Part shown: one piece after another, positions 45,227-53,731 of the stretch
How positions within the stretch are numbered: position 1 is the first letter of the stretch
Layout of the letters: each line of letters starts with the position of its first letter
Source of the DNA: CAVREM01 sp963728825
Lineage (GTDB): Bacteria; Acidobacteriota; Vicinamibacteria; Vicinamibacterales; CAVVIG01
Assembly (NCBI GenBank): GCA_963728825.1
Contig: CAVSLA010000001.1
Location: 186,001 to 250,000, forward strand
Direction: 5' to 3'
Length of the DNA: 64,000 bases
Made by a program: the position numbers and the translations under genes
The notes under the pieces: model-generated
Seen by the model: the letters and a program-made list of their open reading frames with translations, nothing else
Told to the model about the DNA's origin: nothing
Databases searched by the model: none

Positions 45227-45886
45227 TTACGCTGGCAACTTTCTGAGCGCCTGCAGCGGCGGAAGCTTCGGCGGCCGCGCGCCATGCCGCACGGCGCCGG
45301 CCACCGCGACGTAATCGAGCTCCACACCGTCGGCGGCGCGGCGCAGCAGCAGACCGCCCCGGCTCATGTCGCCGCGGCCGACGAACTCGATCGGAAACCG
45401 CAGCCGATCGCCGAAAATACCCAACAGCACGTCGACGTACTTCGGCGAGGCAATGCTCCCCAGCAGGACGACGTCGCAACTCTCGCCGAGTTCGAGCGCG
45501 AGCGCCCGGGCGCTTCGCTCCAGCGGCCGTCGATAACCCATGTTGTCGGGATCGACGTCTTCCCCGCAGAACTTGCGGAACGCGCTGCGCGTGACGCGCG
45601 TCTCGGGAGGGCGGAGCCCGGAGTTCGGCGTAATCACGTAGATGCCCGATCCGACCACGGGATTGGCCGGGTCGGGCGGTGCCGCGAATCGCCGGGCGTA
45701 GGTGAGCTTCCCGCGAAAATAGAGCCCGCTGACAAACGAGAACACGTCTCCGATAGCCGCGCCCTGGGCGGATCGGAGTCGCTCGGCCACCGCAAAGGTC
45801 GCGCGCGGCGACATCACCTGCTTGCCCCGCGTCCCGCGGCAGTTAGCCGGCGACAGCAGAAATACGCGAGCCTGGCCGACGACCAC
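45227..45886 (-). CDS. Conserved hypothetical protein next to the LigD-like gene
   Basis: The 219-aa protein has no membrane helix and no signal peptide. It begins ARVFLLSPANCRGTRGKQV and contains GLYFRGKLTYARRFA, GSGIYVITPNSGLRPPETRV and GESCDVVLLGSIASPKYVDVL. These segments suggest an alpha/beta fold with conserved Asn, Arg and Ser residues. I do not recognise the family. It lies 15 bp upstream of the LigD-like gene in the same direction and 3 bp after DUF4112, so it may be co-transcribed with DNA-end-joining functions. Confidence 0.7.
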   Translation of the reverse strand: MVVGQARVFLLSPANCRGTRGKQVMSPRATFAVAERLRSAQGAAIGDVFSFVSGLYFRGKLTYARRFAAPPDPANPVVGSGIYVITPNSGLRPPETRVTRSAFRKFCGEDVDPDNMGYRRPLERSARALALELGESCDVVLLGSIASPKYVDVLLGIFGDRLRFPIEFVGRGDMSRGGLLLRRAADGVELDYVAVAGAVRHGARPPKLPPLQALRKLPA

Positions 45887-45889
45887 GAA

Positions 45890-46351
45890 TCACCACCACT
45901 TGAATTCCGGCGCCGGGACGCCGCTGAGCAGCCAGTACAACAGCAGAACGGGCAGCGCCGCCACCAGGCCGACCACCGCCGCGACGCCCGCAACGAACCA
46001 CCAATCCGCGGTCGTGTCGAGATCCGGCATCGTCGCATGCCGTTCCAGCAGCGCCATATTCTTCGTGTTCGCCTTCCAGAACAGGTCGGCGACGTCGCCG
46101 GCGAACGGTACGATGCCCATCCCGAGGTCGATCGCGAGATTGAAGAGCATCCGAATCTTGACGATGTGCGGCACCCGAACGCGGTGGGCGGCCACGACGA
46201 TCGCCGCACCCATCAGCGCCGTGAGCAGGTCGCCCGCCCACGGCACCAAGCCGATGATCGCATCCCAGCCGAACCTGAAGCGAGTCCCCGGGATGCGGAA
46301 CGCTTCATCCAGCAGTCGCTGCAGCCTGCGGAGTGAGCCTAGATCCCCCAC
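45890..46351 (-). CDS. DUF4112 membrane protein
   Basis: From GTG at 46351, overlapping the fabH stop, the frame gives 153 aa. The DUF4112 pattern is clear: RLLDEAFRIPGTRFRFGWDA, IIGLVPWAGDLLTALMGAAI, MLFNLAIDLGMGIVPFAGDV and FWKANTKNMALLERHA, plus a C-terminal helix (VAAVVGLVAALPVLLLYWLL). The function is unknown. The frame is continuous with the first part of fabH only because of the fabH frameshift. Confidence 0.85.
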   Translation of the reverse strand: MGDLGSLRRLQRLLDEAFRIPGTRFRFGWDAIIGLVPWAGDLLTALMGAAIVVAAHRVRVPHIVKIRMLFNLAIDLGMGIVPFAGDVADLFWKANTKNMALLERHATMPDLDTTADWWFVAGVAAVVGLVAALPVLLLYWLLSGVPAPEFKWW

Positions 46352-47368
46352 CGGACCAGGACGGCGCCGACCGTAAATCCGGCGCCGACTGACGCCAGCA
46401 GCACGAGATCGCCTTTCTTCAGCCGTCCCGCGCACACTGCATCGTTCAGCGCCAGCGGGATGGTCGCGGCCGTCGTGTTGCCGAAGCGCTCGATGTTGAT
46501 AATGACTTTCTGCGGATCGAGCCCCAGCCGCTCGCTCGCCGACTGGATGATCCGGCGATTGGCCTGATGCGACACGAACAGATCGATGTCGTCGGGGGTC
46601 AGGCCGATTGCGCTCCAGCAGACGACGCGCGATCTCCTCGGTCTTCCGCACCGCGAAGCGGAAGACCGCCTGGCCGTCCTGCTTGACGAAGTGCAGCCGC
46701 TGCTCGACCGTCTCGTGCGACGCCGGTTTGAGGCTGCCGCCGGCCGGCATGCACAGCGCCGGACCGCCGCCGCCATCGATCTCGTGCTCGAAGTCGAGGA
46801 TCGCGCCGTCGTTGGCCTCGGCGGCCGACACCACCACCGCGCCAGCGCCGTCGCCGAACAGGACGCAGGTCGACCGATCCTGGTAGTCGATGATGCTCGA
46901 CATCACGTCGGCGCCGACCACGAGCGCATGATCGTGCGCGCCGGTGGCGACCAGCTGACTGGCGGTCGTGAGGGCGTAGGTGAACGCCGAGCAGGCCGCA
47001 CTGAGATCGAACCCCCACGCCCGCTGGGCGCCGATCTTGTGCTGGATGAGACACGCCGTGCTGGGAAAGAGCATGTCGGGCGTGACCGTGCCGACGACGA
47101 TGACCCCGATGTCGTTGGGCGAGAGATCGGCGTTGGCCAGCGCCCGCAGCGCCGCCTCTTTGCCGAGATCGGAGGTGGCCACGCCGGGATCGACGATATG
47201 ACGCTCGCGGATGCCGGTCCGCTGCAGAATCCACTCGTCCGAGGTCTCGACCATCTTCTCCAGGTCGGCGTTGGTCAGGACGCGCGGCGGCACATACGTC
47301 GCCAGCGCCTTGATCGTCGTCGGCCGGCCGCCGCAGCGGGAGCTCCGGGCGATCGACGGGGCTACCAC
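46339..47368 (-). CDS. fabH: 3-oxoacyl-ACP synthase III, frame broken near 46605
   Basis: The enzyme starts fatty acid synthesis by condensing acetyl-CoA with malonyl-ACP. The catalytic Cys is in FDLSAACSAFTYAL and the dimer motif in TVTPDMLFPST. The His (FVSHQANRRI) and Asn (FGNTTAATIPLAL) lie in another frame after a shift at about 46603-46610 (LLERN then GLTPDDIDLF). The length is 3n+1, so one extra base would explain it. Splitting the triad of an essential enzyme favours sequence error over decay. The N-terminal dozen residues are unusual, and the gene overlaps ruvB by 7 bp. Confidence 0.85.
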
Positions 47369-48381
47369 AGACGGGCGTCCCGGCCGGGCGCGTCCAGGCC
47401 GAAGTAGGCGTAGGCGCGGGCGGTCGCAACGCGCCCGCGCGGCGTGCGATCGACGAACCCGATCTGAATCAGGAATGGCTCGTAAATGTCTTCGATGGCG
47501 TCTTTCTCCTCGCTGATGGCGGCAGCGATGCTGTTGATCCCGACCGGACCGCCGCCGAACTTGTCGATGATCGTCCGCAGCAGCTTGCGGTCGACCTCGT
47601 CGAACCCGTACTCATCCACCTCGAGCAGCTTCAGGCCGGCGTGGGCCACTTCGGTCGTGATGCTCCCGGAGGCGCGCACCTGGGCGTAGTCGCGCACGCG
47701 TCGCAGCAGGCGGTTGGCAATCCGCGGCGTGCCGCGCGATCGGCGCGCGATTTCCTGGGCCGCGGCGTTGTCGGTCGGCACGCCGAGAATCCGCGCCGAG
47801 CGCCGCACGATTTCCTCGAGGTCGTCGGCGGCGTAGAACTCGAGCCGGTGGACGATGCCGAAGCGGGCGCGCAGCGGCGAGGTCAGCAGGCCGGCGCGCG
47901 TCGTCGCGCCGATCAGCGTGAATTTCTGCAGCGGGACCTTGACAGAGCGGGCGCTCGGGCCCTGGCCGATCATGATGTCGAGCTCGTAGTCCTCGAGCGC
48001 CGGATACAGAATCTCCTCGATCGCCGGCGGCATGCGGTGAATCTCGTCGATGAACAGCACCTCGCGCTCGGCGAGGTTGGTCAGAATCGCCGCCAGGTCG
48101 CCCGGCTTTTCGAGCACCGGCCCGGACGTCGCCCTGACCGGCACCCCCAGCTCGTGTCCGATCACGTAGGCGAGGGTCGTCTTGCCGAGTCCCGGCGGCC
48201 CGTAGAGCAGGACGTGATCCAGCGCCTCGCCGCGCTGCCGGGTCGCCGCAATCGAGACGTCGAGATTCTCGCGAATTCGATCCTGGCCGATGTAGTCGTC
48301 GAGCGTGCGGGGCCGCAGTCCCGCCTCGTATTGGGCGTCCTCGTCGACGCGAGCCGCGGTGATGAGGCGGTCGTCAGTCAC
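47362..48381 (-). CDS. ruvB: Holliday junction branch-migration ATPase RuvB
   Basis: The 339-aa AAA+ motor has PRTLDDYIGQDRIRENLDVS, Walker A YGPPGLGKTTLAYVI, Walker B VLFIDEIHRMP and sensor ATTRAGLLTSPLRARFG. With RuvA it drives branch migration of Holliday junctions. Its ATG overlaps the ruvA stop by 4 bp, in the yebC-ruvC-ruvA-ruvB order. Confidence 0.97.
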   Translation of the reverse strand: MTDDRLITAARVDEDAQYEAGLRPRTLDDYIGQDRIRENLDVSIAATRQRGEALDHVLLYGPPGLGKTTLAYVIGHELGVPVRATSGPVLEKPGDLAAILTNLAEREVLFIDEIHRMPPAIEEILYPALEDYELDIMIGQGPSARSVKVPLQKFTLIGATTRAGLLTSPLRARFGIVHRLEFYAADDLEEIVRRSARILGVPTDNAAAQEIARRSRGTPRIANRLLRRVRDYAQVRASGSITTEVAHAGLKLLEVDEYGFDEVDRKLLRTIIDKFGGGPVGINSIAAAISEEKDAIEDIYEPFLIQIGFVDRTPRGRVATARAYAYFGLDAPGRDARLW

Positions 48382-48980
48382 TTCGCTAGTTCACGCAGCG
48401 CCTGTTTCAGCGTCCGCTCGAAATCGCCGTCGGGCGTCCGTTTGATCGCGGCTTCCACGGCTTTTTCGGCGAGTGGCCGATGATAACCCAGGTTGATCAG
48501 CGCCGAGAGGAGGTCGTCGCGCAGCAGCGGCGGCGCGTCGAGTGCCGCAGCAGCATCGCCGACCGCGGCCAGTTCGACGCGCGGCAGACGATCCTTCAAC
48601 TCCAGCACGATCCGCTCCGAGGTCTTCTTGCCGACGCCCGGAATCGCGGTCAGCCTCGCCAGGTCGCCGCGCTCGATGGCGCGAATCAGGTCGACGGGCT
48701 CGATCCCTGACAGCACGGCGAGCGCCAGTTTCGGACCAATGCCGCTGATGCCGATCAATCGCTCGAAGAGATCCTGCTCCAGCCGCGTCGCGAAGCCGAA
48801 CAGCGCGAGCGCATCTTCTCGGACGTGGGTGTGCACGCGCAGCGCGATCTCGCTGCCGGCATCCCCCAGCCCGTAAAACGTCGACAGTGGCACCGAGACG
48901 TCGTAGCCCACCCCGTTGACGTCGACCACGATGCGGTTCGGCTGCTTGTCGAGGATCCGGCCGCGGAGGTGCGCGATCAC
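48378..48980 (-). CDS. ruvA: Holliday junction DNA-binding protein RuvA
   Basis: The GTG start at 48980 gives 200 aa (IAHLRGRILDKQPNRIVVDV). OB-fold domain I is followed by helix-hairpin-helix motifs (LIGISGIGPKLALAVLSG and LTAIPGVGKKTSERIVLEL) and the flexible-linked domain III (ALINLGYHRPLAEKAVEAAI) that binds RuvB. The GTG overlaps the ruvC TGA (GTGA). Confidence 0.96.
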   Translation of the reverse strand: MIAHLRGRILDKQPNRIVVDVNGVGYDVSVPLSTFYGLGDAGSEIALRVHTHVREDALALFGFATRLEQDLFERLIGISGIGPKLALAVLSGIEPVDLIRAIERGDLARLTAIPGVGKKTSERIVLELKDRLPRVELAAVGDAAAALDAPPLLRDDLLSALINLGYHRPLAEKAVEAAIKRTPDGDFERTLKQALRELAK

Positions 48981-49528
48981 GATCGTGCGGGACGGTACTG
49001 CCGCCAGCTGGTGGCCACTTTGGCAGTCGGTCGTCCGATCGCCGCGTCCGCGCGCGCCGGAATCATCGAGTTGATGTGACAGATCGCCACCGCCAGCGCA
49101 TCGGCAGTGTCGTGCGGCGACGGCACTGCCTTGAGGCCGAGCAGCAGCTTCACCATCTGCTGCACCTGGTGCTTTTCCGCCCGTCCGTAGCCGACCACTG
49201 CCCGTTTGATTTCCGCCGGCGTGTACTCGACGACCGGCAGGCCCGCTTCGACCGCGGCCAGCATCGCCACACCGCGAGCATGACCCAGCTTGAGCGCGCT
49301 GCGGACGTTGGTGGCGTGAAACAGGTCCTCGATCGCCACGCAGTCGGGGCGGCATTCCGCCAGCACCAGCGCCAGGCGGCTGTGAATGTTCAGCAGCTTT
49401 TCCGGGAAGGGTGCGCCCGCCGGAGACGAGATGGTGCCGCTCGAGACAATCCGCTGGCGCGACCCGTTCGTCTCGACGCAGCCGTAGCCGGTGCGTTCCG
49501 AGCCGGGGTCGATGCCGAAGATCTTCAC
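48977..49528 (-). CDS. ruvC: Crossover junction endodeoxyribonuclease RuvC
   Basis: The 183-aa Holliday junction resolvase has catalytic acidic residues in IFGIDPGSERTGYG, CVAIEDLFHA and PHDTADALAVAICH. It cuts junctions held by RuvAB. It overlaps yebC upstream and ruvA downstream by 4 bp each, so the whole unit is translationally linked. Confidence 0.95.
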   Translation of the reverse strand: MKIFGIDPGSERTGYGCVETNGSRQRIVSSGTISSPAGAPFPEKLLNIHSRLALVLAECRPDCVAIEDLFHATNVRSALKLGHARGVAMLAAVEAGLPVVEYTPAEIKRAVVGYGRAEKHQVQQMVKLLLGLKAVPSPHDTADALAVAICHINSMIPARADAAIGRPTAKVATSWRQYRPARS

Positions 49529-50274
49529 GCGAGCGAAGCCTCGATCTCCTTTTCCTCGATATCGAAGTTCGACCAGACGTGTCGCACGTCATCGTGATCG
49601 TCGAGCGCGTCCATCAGCTTCACCATCTGCTGCGCCTGCTTGCCTTCGAGCTTCAGATAGTTCTGCGGCAGCATCGAGACTTCGGCCGCGTCCGGCTCGA
49701 TCCCGAGCTTCTTGATGGCCTCGAGCACCTGCGGGAACGCCTCCGGCGACGACAGCACTTCCCAGTTATCCTCGTCGTCGCGCAGATCGTCGCCGCCGGC
49801 GTCGATCACGACCGCCATCAAATCGTCTTCCTTGGCCTTGCTCTTCGGAACGACGATGTAGCCGCGTTTGGTGAACATCCAGGCGACGGCGTTGGTCTCC
49901 GCCAGGTTGCCGCCGTGCTTGGTGAGGATGTGGCGAATTTCGCCGACCGCGCGGTTCTTGTTGTCGGTCAGCATGTCGATGATCACCGCGGCGCCGCCCG
50001 GGCCGTACGCCTCGTACTGCACTTCTTCGTACGACACCCCTGGCTCTTCCCCGGTGCCGCGCCGGATCGCCCGCTTGATGTTGTCGGCGGGCATGTTCTG
50101 CGCCTTGGCATCGGCGATGATCGTGCGCAGCCGCGGGTTCATGTCGGGGTCGCCGCCGCCCGCCCGGGCGGCCACGGTCAACTCCTTGATGAGGCGCGTG
50201 AAGATCTTGCCGCGCTTGGCGTCGGCCGCACCCTTCTTATGCTTGATGGAATGCCACTTGGAATGGCCGGACAT
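49525..50274 (-). CDS. yebC: YebC/PmpR family (TACO1-like) protein
   Basis: The 249-aa protein begins SGHSKWHSIKHKKGAADAKRGKIFTRL... and contains the MPADNIKRAIRRGTGEE block and YEAYGPGGAAVIIDMLTDN, diagnostic of the family. Members act as transcriptional regulators or, in recent work on the family, as translation factors at difficult codons. It heads the ruvCAB group with a 4-bp overlap to ruvC. Confidence 0.95.
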   Translation of the reverse strand: MSGHSKWHSIKHKKGAADAKRGKIFTRLIKELTVAARAGGGDPDMNPRLRTIIADAKAQNMPADNIKRAIRRGTGEEPGVSYEEVQYEAYGPGGAAVIIDMLTDNKNRAVGEIRHILTKHGGNLAETNAVAWMFTKRGYIVVPKSKAKEDDLMAVVIDAGGDDLRDDEDNWEVLSSPEAFPQVLEAIKKLGIEPDAAEVSMLPQNYLKLEGKQAQQMVKLMDALDDHDDVRHVWSNFDIEEKEIEASLA

Positions 50275-50315
50275 GTCGAAACTCCCATTAAATCAACGAG
50301 ATCGGACGGAAAATC

Positions 50316-51107
50316 TTACACCTTTTCCGCCAGGAGAATCCACACGTCGGCACGGTCGTCCCACACCCTGCCCCGGTAGTCGCCGAGCACCGCCCGCACC
50401 CGGAATCCGCACGCTTCGAGACGGCGGCCCATCTCCGGCACCGACAAGGTTCGGAACGTGAGCGTGAACGCGTGCTCCTGCACCTGTCGGCCTCGGCGCT
50501 GCACGTAGCGCTGCTCGAAGGTGGTGAGTCGCTTCCGGGGCTGCTGCCGGACGGATTCAATGAGCGTCAAGTGGGCGCCGCCACGGGCCCGGCCGCGCAT
50601 CTGAACCTTGTTGTCGTACTCGCGCCATTGCGGCACGTCGGGGACGAGATCGATGCCGAGCGTTCCGCCGCTGGTCAACACGCGCTGCGCCGACTGCAAT
50701 GCCGCCGTGAGCTCGAGATCGGAGAGGAGCGACTGCAGGATTCCGTAGGCCGCGATGACGAACGCGAAACGATTGGCAGGTAGCGGCAGGCTCCGGATGT
50801 CGCCCCGCACCAGCGAGAGGACGCCGCGCCGCCGGCCGTCTCGTCGCGCCGCAATCATCGCCGCGCGACGTGACGCGCGCTTCAGCATCTCGGCCGAGCG
50901 ATCGATGCCGACCAGGGACACGCCGGCCCGCGCCAGAGGCACGGCGATCCGTCCTGTGCCGCATCCCAATTCGACGACCCGGCCGCCGGCCGCCGACGCC
51001 ATCCGCTGCCAGAAGGCTACGTCACGCCGTCCCAGCGTGCGCGCATTCTCCCAGTCATAGAACGGCGCGTAGTCGTCCCAGCCCTCCCAGCCTTCGCGCT
51101 TTCGCAT
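50316..51107 (-). CDS. Class I SAM-dependent methyltransferase
   Basis: The 263-aa soluble protein has the SAM motif I VVELGCGTGRIAVPLARAGV (about residues 46-65), motif II acidic residue in LVGIDRSAEML, and FAFVIAAYGILQSLLSDLEL. The C-terminal half is typical of small-molecule methyltransferases. The substrate is unknown. It is separated from yebC by 41 bp and from the epimerase gene by 9 bp. Confidence 0.88.
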   Translation of the reverse strand: MRKREGWEGWDDYAPFYDWENARTLGRRDVAFWQRMASAAGGRVVELGCGTGRIAVPLARAGVSLVGIDRSAEMLKRASRRAAMIAARRDGRRRGVLSLVRGDIRSLPLPANRFAFVIAAYGILQSLLSDLELTAALQSAQRVLTSGGTLGIDLVPDVPQWREYDNKVQMRGRARGGAHLTLIESVRQQPRKRLTTFEQRYVQRRGRQVQEHAFTLTFRTLSVPEMGRRLEACGFRVRAVLGDYRGRVWDDRADVWILLAEKV

Positions 51108-51116
51108 CGCCTGGAA

Positions 51117-52025
51117 TCATAGTTCGGCGGCCACACCTTCCCGCCAGGTGGGATACCGGGGTTGCCATCCGAGGTCGGCGCGCGCTTTGGCATTCGACAA
51201 CGGCAGACGAATCGCCATCAAGCCTGCCAGGTACGGCGAGATGAGCCGCGGCAGCCAGCCCGGCACCGCGAAGGGGCGTGGTGCGCCCGTCTTCTCGGCA
51301 ATCCCCGTCACGACGTCGCTCATGCTGACGGCCTGATCGTCGACGATGTCGTACGCCGCCCCGGCTGGCGCGCGCTCGAGCGCCGCGATGGTGGCGCTGA
51401 CCGCGTCATCGAGGTGGATGAACGGCAGCAACCCCCGGTCGCCGCGGATGACCGGCAGCATCCGGCGGCGTAGGAGCTGAAGCATGTGGGCAGTCATCGG
51501 ATTGCCGGCGCCGTAAAACAGACCGTAGCGGAGCACCACGCCTTCGATCGCGCCTCGCCGACTGGCGTCGAGGACCTGCGCCTCCATCGACCGCAGAGCA
51601 TTGGCTGCCTCGATGACTTCGGCCGGCGGGTTCGCCGGCATGTCCGCCTGGAACAGCGCGAACAATCCGACGACGATTCGCTTCGCGCCCGCGCGGACGG
51701 AGGCGTCGAGCAGGTGTCGCGTGCCGTCGGCGCGCAGCCGGTTGGTCGCGGCGAGATCACTCGCACGGCGGGCTCCCTGCTTGGGAAGCGCCGTCAGCTG
51801 ATGGACGACGTATATCGGCCGGGCCTCGATGAGGACGCGCGCCAACGCCTCCGGATCGAGCGCGTCGGCGACCGCCGGGCGCGCGCCGAGCGCCAGAATC
51901 TCGTCGGCCTTGTGCGCTGAGCGCGTCAAAGCTGTCACTTCATGGCCGGCCGCGACCAGCGCCCGGACCAGTGGCACGCCGATGGTGCCGGTTCCCCCCG
52001 CAATGAACATCCTCTTCGGTGTCAT
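51117..52025 (-). CDS. NAD(P)-dependent epimerase/dehydratase (extended SDR-like)
   Basis: From ATG at 52025 (KRMFIAGGTGTIGVPLVRAL) the protein has 302 aa. It has the glycine-rich GGTGTIG motif, a partner domain with RYGLFYGAGNPMTAHMLQLL and DDAVSATIAALERAPAGAAYDIVDD. The usual YxxxK is not evident, so it may be an atypical short-chain reductase acting on nucleotide sugars or lipids. A 120-bp gap separates it from the next membrane protein gene. Confidence 0.82.
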   Translation of the reverse strand: MTPKRMFIAGGTGTIGVPLVRALVAAGHEVTALTRSAHKADEILALGARPAVADALDPEALARVLIEARPIYVVHQLTALPKQGARRASDLAATNRLRADGTRHLLDASVRAGAKRIVVGLFALFQADMPANPPAEVIEAANALRSMEAQVLDASRRGAIEGVVLRYGLFYGAGNPMTAHMLQLLRRRMLPVIRGDRGLLPFIHLDDAVSATIAALERAPAGAAYDIVDDQAVSMSDVVTGIAEKTGAPRPFAVPGWLPRLISPYLAGLMAIRLPLSNAKARADLGWQPRYPTWREGVAAEL

Positions 52026-52153
52026 CGTTCTCTCTCCAATGGCGCTGGAATGGCCTGGCGCTCCGCGGCCCGCTCGCTGGCTGTTCGGCGAGCGAAGGCG
52101 CGCCGCACGCGCTTTCACCATGAAGACGACTCAGATGCGCGAGCTGTGACAGG

Positions 52154-52864
52154 TCAGGCGGAGATCACGAACTCGTCGGCGACGATGGGACGGGTGCGGG
52201 GCAGCCGACCGAGCCACGCCAGCGTGCCGACAGCGCCGAGGATGCCGGTGAAGATGAAGAGCTTGAGGGTGTCAAACGCCTGAGTCTGCGGAAGTACCTT
52301 CCAGATCAGCCACAACACCGGATGCGCGACCGCCACGGCCCAGACGCAGCCGTAGAAGTAGCGCCGCTCGAACCCCTCGCCACGCGTCGAACTTCTGGCG
52401 CGTGGCAGGTAGCCGAGCGCGCCGATCACCCACACCGACGCGGCCAGGGGAAAGTAGGCGGTCCGATAAATCTCCTTCAAGTGCCACGTTCCCGTCAGAG
52501 CGGCAGTCAGCAGGCCCACGACGTTGAGGATCGTGAAGGTGCAGAGCTCGCTCCAGGCGATCGTGTAGCAGATTTTCCGGTGAATCGGGTTGGGGCAGTC
52601 CTCGACGAATCGCACGATCAGCGGCCTGGCTTCGGTGCCCGGCAAACGGCCCCGCAATCCGGCGATTGCAGTCCCAGTCATGACGATCAGCAGCCACGAC
52701 ACGATCCGCATGTCGAACCCGTGCTCGAACAGATCGAAGGTCAGCGGGCCCGGCGCGATGAAGAACACGAAAATCCAGATCGGCCAGTGGTTGACTCGGT
52801 AATACAGCTTGTTGCGCGTCCGGATCTTGCGCTGCGACGCGTACTCTACTGGTATGGGCAACAC
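52154..52864 (-). CDS. Integral membrane protein of unknown function
   Basis: The 236-aa protein has about six hydrophobic segments, for example WPIWIFVFFIAPGPLTFDLF, IVSWLLIVMTGTAIAGLRG and LKLFIFTGILGAVGTLAWLG. No motif of a known transporter or enzyme was recognised. A conserved-looking soluble loop EDCPNPIHRKICYTIAWSEL lies in the middle. It follows the RNA methyltransferase gene by 12 bp in the same direction. Confidence 0.75.
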   Translation of the reverse strand: MLPIPVEYASQRKIRTRNKLYYRVNHWPIWIFVFFIAPGPLTFDLFEHGFDMRIVSWLLIVMTGTAIAGLRGRLPGTEARPLIVRFVEDCPNPIHRKICYTIAWSELCTFTILNVVGLLTAALTGTWHLKEIYRTAYFPLAASVWVIGALGYLPRARSSTRGEGFERRYFYGCVWAVAVAHPVLWLIWKVLPQTQAFDTLKLFIFTGILGAVGTLAWLGRLPRTRPIVADEFVISA

Positions 52865-52876
52865 CTGAGTTGTTTA

Positions 52877-53686
52877 TCAGACCTGCGCGAAACGCGTCAA
52901 TTGCGCCAGCGCGATGCCTGCGGCTACGGCCACATTCAACGAGTCGACCTCGCTGCTGATTGGAATGCGAACACAGTGGTCCGCCGCAGCACGCGCCGGT
53001 TCGCTCAAGCCGTCCCCTTCGTTGCCCAGCAGCAGCAGCAGCCGATCGGCCCGATGGCCAGCCGCGAAGCGGTCGAGCGGTTCAGCCGGTTCACGCGCGG
53101 TGAGCGCGACAATCGTGAATCCCATTTCGCGAACATCCGCAATCGCCTGCGGCCAGTCAAGACGGGCGAAGGGCACGCGAAGGGTCGCACCCATCGACGT
53201 ACGGATGGCCTTCCGGTACAGCGGATCGCATGATGCGGCGTCCAACAGCACGGCGTCTGCACCGAACGCTGCCGCGTTCCGAAAAATACCGCCGACGTTG
53301 TCGGGGTTGGCGATCGACTCGAGCAGGATGACGAGACGGCCACGGGCGAGGAGAGCGGCGGCCGAGGTCGCGGGCAGCCGCTCCGCAAGGGCGAGGCAGC
53401 CCCGATGCAGATTGAATCCCGTGATGTCGCGAAACGACTGGAGGGGACATACGTAAATGGGAACTGATGTCTCGAGGCGGTCGAGGACGGTCACCAGTTC
53501 CTGACGGGCGGCTTCGCTCACCAGCACCGATCGGACGCGGTATCGGCCGTCCTCGATGAGCCGCTGGACGATGTGCCGTCCTTCGGCGACGAAACAACCC
53601 CGCTGGCGAACCAGCTCGGGCTCTGCGATGGTTGAGAACTCGGCGACCCGTGGATCGGCCGCACCTTCGAGGCGGATGACCGGCAC
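52877..53686 (-). CDS. SpoU/TrmH-family RNA 2'-O-methyltransferase
   Basis: The 269-aa knotted methyltransferase has the three SPOUT motifs: NPDNVGGIFRNAAAFGAD, LLLLLGNEGDGLSEPA and ISSEVDSLNVAVAAGIALAQ. An N-terminal substrate-binding domain (CFVAEGRHIVQRLIEDGRYR) precedes them. It methylates a ribose in rRNA or tRNA; the target cannot be told. It is divergent from the HupE-like gene with 45 bp between starts. Confidence 0.92.
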   Translation of the reverse strand: MPVIRLEGAADPRVAEFSTIAEPELVRQRGCFVAEGRHIVQRLIEDGRYRVRSVLVSEAARQELVTVLDRLETSVPIYVCPLQSFRDITGFNLHRGCLALAERLPATSAAALLARGRLVILLESIANPDNVGGIFRNAAAFGADAVLLDAASCDPLYRKAIRTSMGATLRVPFARLDWPQAIADVREMGFTIVALTAREPAEPLDRFAAGHRADRLLLLLGNEGDGLSEPARAAADHCVRIPISSEVDSLNVAVAAGIALAQLTRFAQV

Positions 53687-53731
53687 GCTGACTCACTCCT
53701 CGTGTTAGGAACCGGTCGATAAATAGTACCA

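Noticed and set aside
45890..47368. Apparent 492-aa fusion of FabH with DUF4112
   Set aside because: The fusion results from the fabH frameshift; the rest of FabH with its catalytic His/Asn is in another frame with its own stop, and DUF4112 has a separate GTG start.
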